NCBI GenBank assembly: GCA_903870955.1 | Contig: CAIQEX010000435.1 | Location: 1 to 16,223, forward strand | Direction of reading: 5' to 3' | Source of the DNA: an uncultured beta proteobacterium | Lineage (GTDB): Bacteria; Pseudomonadota; Gammaproteobacteria; Burkholderiales; Burkholderiaceae_C | Length of the DNA: 16,223 nucleotides | Shown: positions 15,017 to 16,223 of the stretch, in pieces | How positions within the stretch are numbered: the stretch's first letter is position 1 | Layout: each line of letters starts with the position of its first letter | The notes under the pieces: model-generated | Databases searched by the model: none | Told to the model about the DNA's origin: nothing | What the model saw: only the letters and a program-made list of their open reading frames with translations | Made by a program: the position numbers and the translations under genes

Positions 15017-16223
15017 ATGACTGGCAAAACCCTAATTCAGCATCTGTCTCGGCAATTCCTGCGCCTGGCGTGCGGATTGGGGTTGGCCTTGGCGCTGGCA
15101 CCTGCGGTACAGGCGCAAGGGATCGAGTCGATCATGGCGCCGGGCAAGCTGATGCAAGGGCACGCCAAGTACGAGGACGATTGCAAGCAATGCCACGTCA
15201 AGCTCGATCGCAAGGCGCAAGATGGTTTGTGCATGGATTGCCATAAGCCGGTCGGTGCGGATGTGCGCGGTAAGACCGGATTCCACGGCCGTCTGGAGCA
15301 ACCCGTGGTGTGCAAGAGTTGCCACACAGAGCACAAGGGACGTGACCTGAAGAGCACCGAATTTGACGAGAAAAAATTCGATCACAACAACAAGACCGAC
15401 TACACGCTCAAAGGCAAACACGAGAAAGTGGCTTGCGACAAGTGCCACGTTGCCGGCAAGAAACACCGAGAAGCCCCGCAGGAGTGCAACTCTTGCCACA
15501 AGAAGGACGACAAGCACAAAGGCACCCTGGGTACCAAGTGCGCGGATTGCCATACCGAGGTGGACTGGAAAGAGGCCAAGTTTGACCACGACACCACCAA
15601 GTTCCCACTCACTGGCAAACACAGCGATGTGAAATGCGTGGATTGCCACAAGGACAACGTCTACAAAGACACGCCCAAGAATTGCTACGCCTGCCACCGC
15701 AAAACAGACGACCAGAAGGGGCACAAAGGCCTTTATGGTGAAAAGTGCGATACCTGTCACGGCACCAAGGCCTGGAAGCCCTCCAAGTTTGACCATGATG
15801 TGGACACCAAATATGTGCTCAAGGGCAAACACCACACCACCGCGTGCAAGGAGTGCCACACCGGTAACCTGTACCCGCAGAATCCAAAAGACAAGCTGAG
15901 CCAGGAGTGCTATGCCTGCCACAAGAAAGATGACAAGCACAAGGAATCGCTAGGCACCAACTGCGCCGCCTGCCACGTTGAAAAGAACTGGAAAGAGACC
16001 GGCAAGTTCGACCACGACAAGACCAAGTTCCCCTTGGTGGGCAAGCATGTCAAGGTCGAGTGCAAGGAATGTCACAAGAGCCAGATGTTCAAAGAGGCGC
16101 CCAAAGAATGCTTTGGCTGTCACGAAAAGGACGACAAACACAAGACCAATCTGGGCAAGACGTGCGCTGACTGCCATAACGAGCAGGACTGGAAGAACAC
16201 CGAAGGCCGCTTCAAACACGACA
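15017..16223 (+). CDS. Exported multihaem c-type cytochrome, 3' end missing
   Basis: The window holds 402 codons of an exported cytochrome that continues past its edge. The signal peptide is clear (basic start, hydrophobic 16-30, cleavage near VQA/Q at 33). Fifteen CXXCH haem-attachment sites are seen, with first cysteines at residues 56, 72, 99, 140, 157, 175, 207, 223, 244, 277, 298, 316, 349, 365 and 383. From residue 140 on they follow a three-haem module of 67-72 residues. Modules also contain conserved non-CXXCH histidines in D-K-H-K (G-H-K in the second), F-D-H-D and G-K-H, about one per haem, suggesting bis-histidine ligation. The protein is very Lys- and Asp-rich and lacks membrane helices after the signal, so it should be periplasmic or surface-located. 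It probably takes electrons from the cytochrome b encoded 14 bases upstream. The natural acceptor is unknown: extracellular metal, a reductase or a storage role are all possible. Confidence 0.92.
   Translation, partial: MTGKTLIQHLSRQFLRLACGLGLALALAPAVQAQGIESIMAPGKLMQGHAKYEDDCKQCHVKLDRKAQDGLCMDCHKPVGADVRGKTGFHGRLEQPVVCKSCHTEHKGRDLKSTEFDEKKFDHNNKTDYTLKGKHEKVACDKCHVAGKKHREAPQECNSCHKKDDKHKGTLGTKCADCHTEVDWKEAKFDHDTTKFPLTGKHSDVKCVDCHKDNVYKDTPKNCYACHRKTDDQKGHKGLYGEKCDTCHGTKAWKPSKFDHDVDTKYVLKGKHHTTACKECHTGNLYPQNPKDKLSQECYACHKKDDKHKESLGTNCAACHVEKNWKETGKFDHDKTKFPLVGKHVKVECKECHKSQMFKEAPKECFGCHEKDDKHKTNLGKTCADCHNEQDWKNTEGRFKHD
15434..16223 (+). repeat. Tandem three-haem modules inside the cytochrome gene
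   Basis: Module starts, taken at the first CXXCH of each unit, lie at 15434, 15635, 15845 and 16061, giving periods of 201, 210 and 216 bases. Each unit encodes CXXCH, about 11-16 residues, CXXCH, D-(D)-x-K-x-H-K, CXXCH, a W-K pair, F-D-H-D and G-K-H. The fourth unit is cut by the window edge after its F-K-H-D. A looser version of the same arrangement, including F-D-H-N and G-K-H, precedes it at hemes 1-3. Confidence 0.88.

Noticed and set aside
15032-15940. Minus-strand open frame (302 codons) of hydrophobic Val/Leu/Ala sequence opposite the multihaem cytochrome
   Set aside because: Its apparent hydrophobicity comes from reading Lys-, His- and Asp-rich codons backwards. The plus strand has a signal peptide and 15 CXXCH motifs, so this is a shadow.

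Overview
The window comes from a moderately GC-rich beta-proteobacterium. Its gene set (GTP-type PEP carboxykinase, ComM, GlnK-AmtB with an Ala-rich AmtB leader, GlcEF, multihaem cytochrome) and the look of the proteins suggest Burkholderiales, most likely a Comamonadaceae relative of Rhodoferax. That placement is inference from family resemblance; no rRNA or other marker is present.

Left part (1-7223), all recognised genes on the minus strand: pckG (its 3' end lies outside the window), an exported thioredoxin-type glutathione peroxidase, recQ, a small cyclic-nucleotide-binding protein with no DNA-binding domain, and comM. RecQ and ComM both act on branched or single-stranded DNA intermediates, so comM / cNMP-binding protein / recQ is a loose recombination and transformation neighbourhood. 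A 346-base gap upstream of the peroxidase holds several short hairpins, followed by one unrecognised plus-strand ORF (2632-2925).

Middle part (7224-9485): a divergent control region and the nitrogen-sensing operon glnK-amtB. A well-spaced sigma-54 promoter (-24 GG and -12 GC exactly 10 bases apart), an upstream NtrC-like palindrome and a strong rho-independent terminator after amtB make this a textbook nitrogen-limitation unit.

Right part (9584-13929), plus strand: an aldose 1-epimerase and an SMP-30/gluconolactonase-family protein (sugar and sugar-lactone handling), then glcE and glcF, which overlap by one base. GlcE and GlcF are two subunits of glycolate oxidase; the usual partner glcD is not next to them.

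Right end (14014-16223): a promoter followed by a two-gene redox unit. The first gene encodes a membrane protein with two H-X13-H helices, the signature of a dihaem transmembrane cytochrome b. The second, cut off by the window edge, encodes an exported multihaem c-type cytochrome with at least 15 CXXCH sites, most of it built from tandem three-haem modules. Together they look like a conduit moving electrons between the quinone pool or inner membrane and the periplasm or cell exterior. This is the most interesting part of the window.
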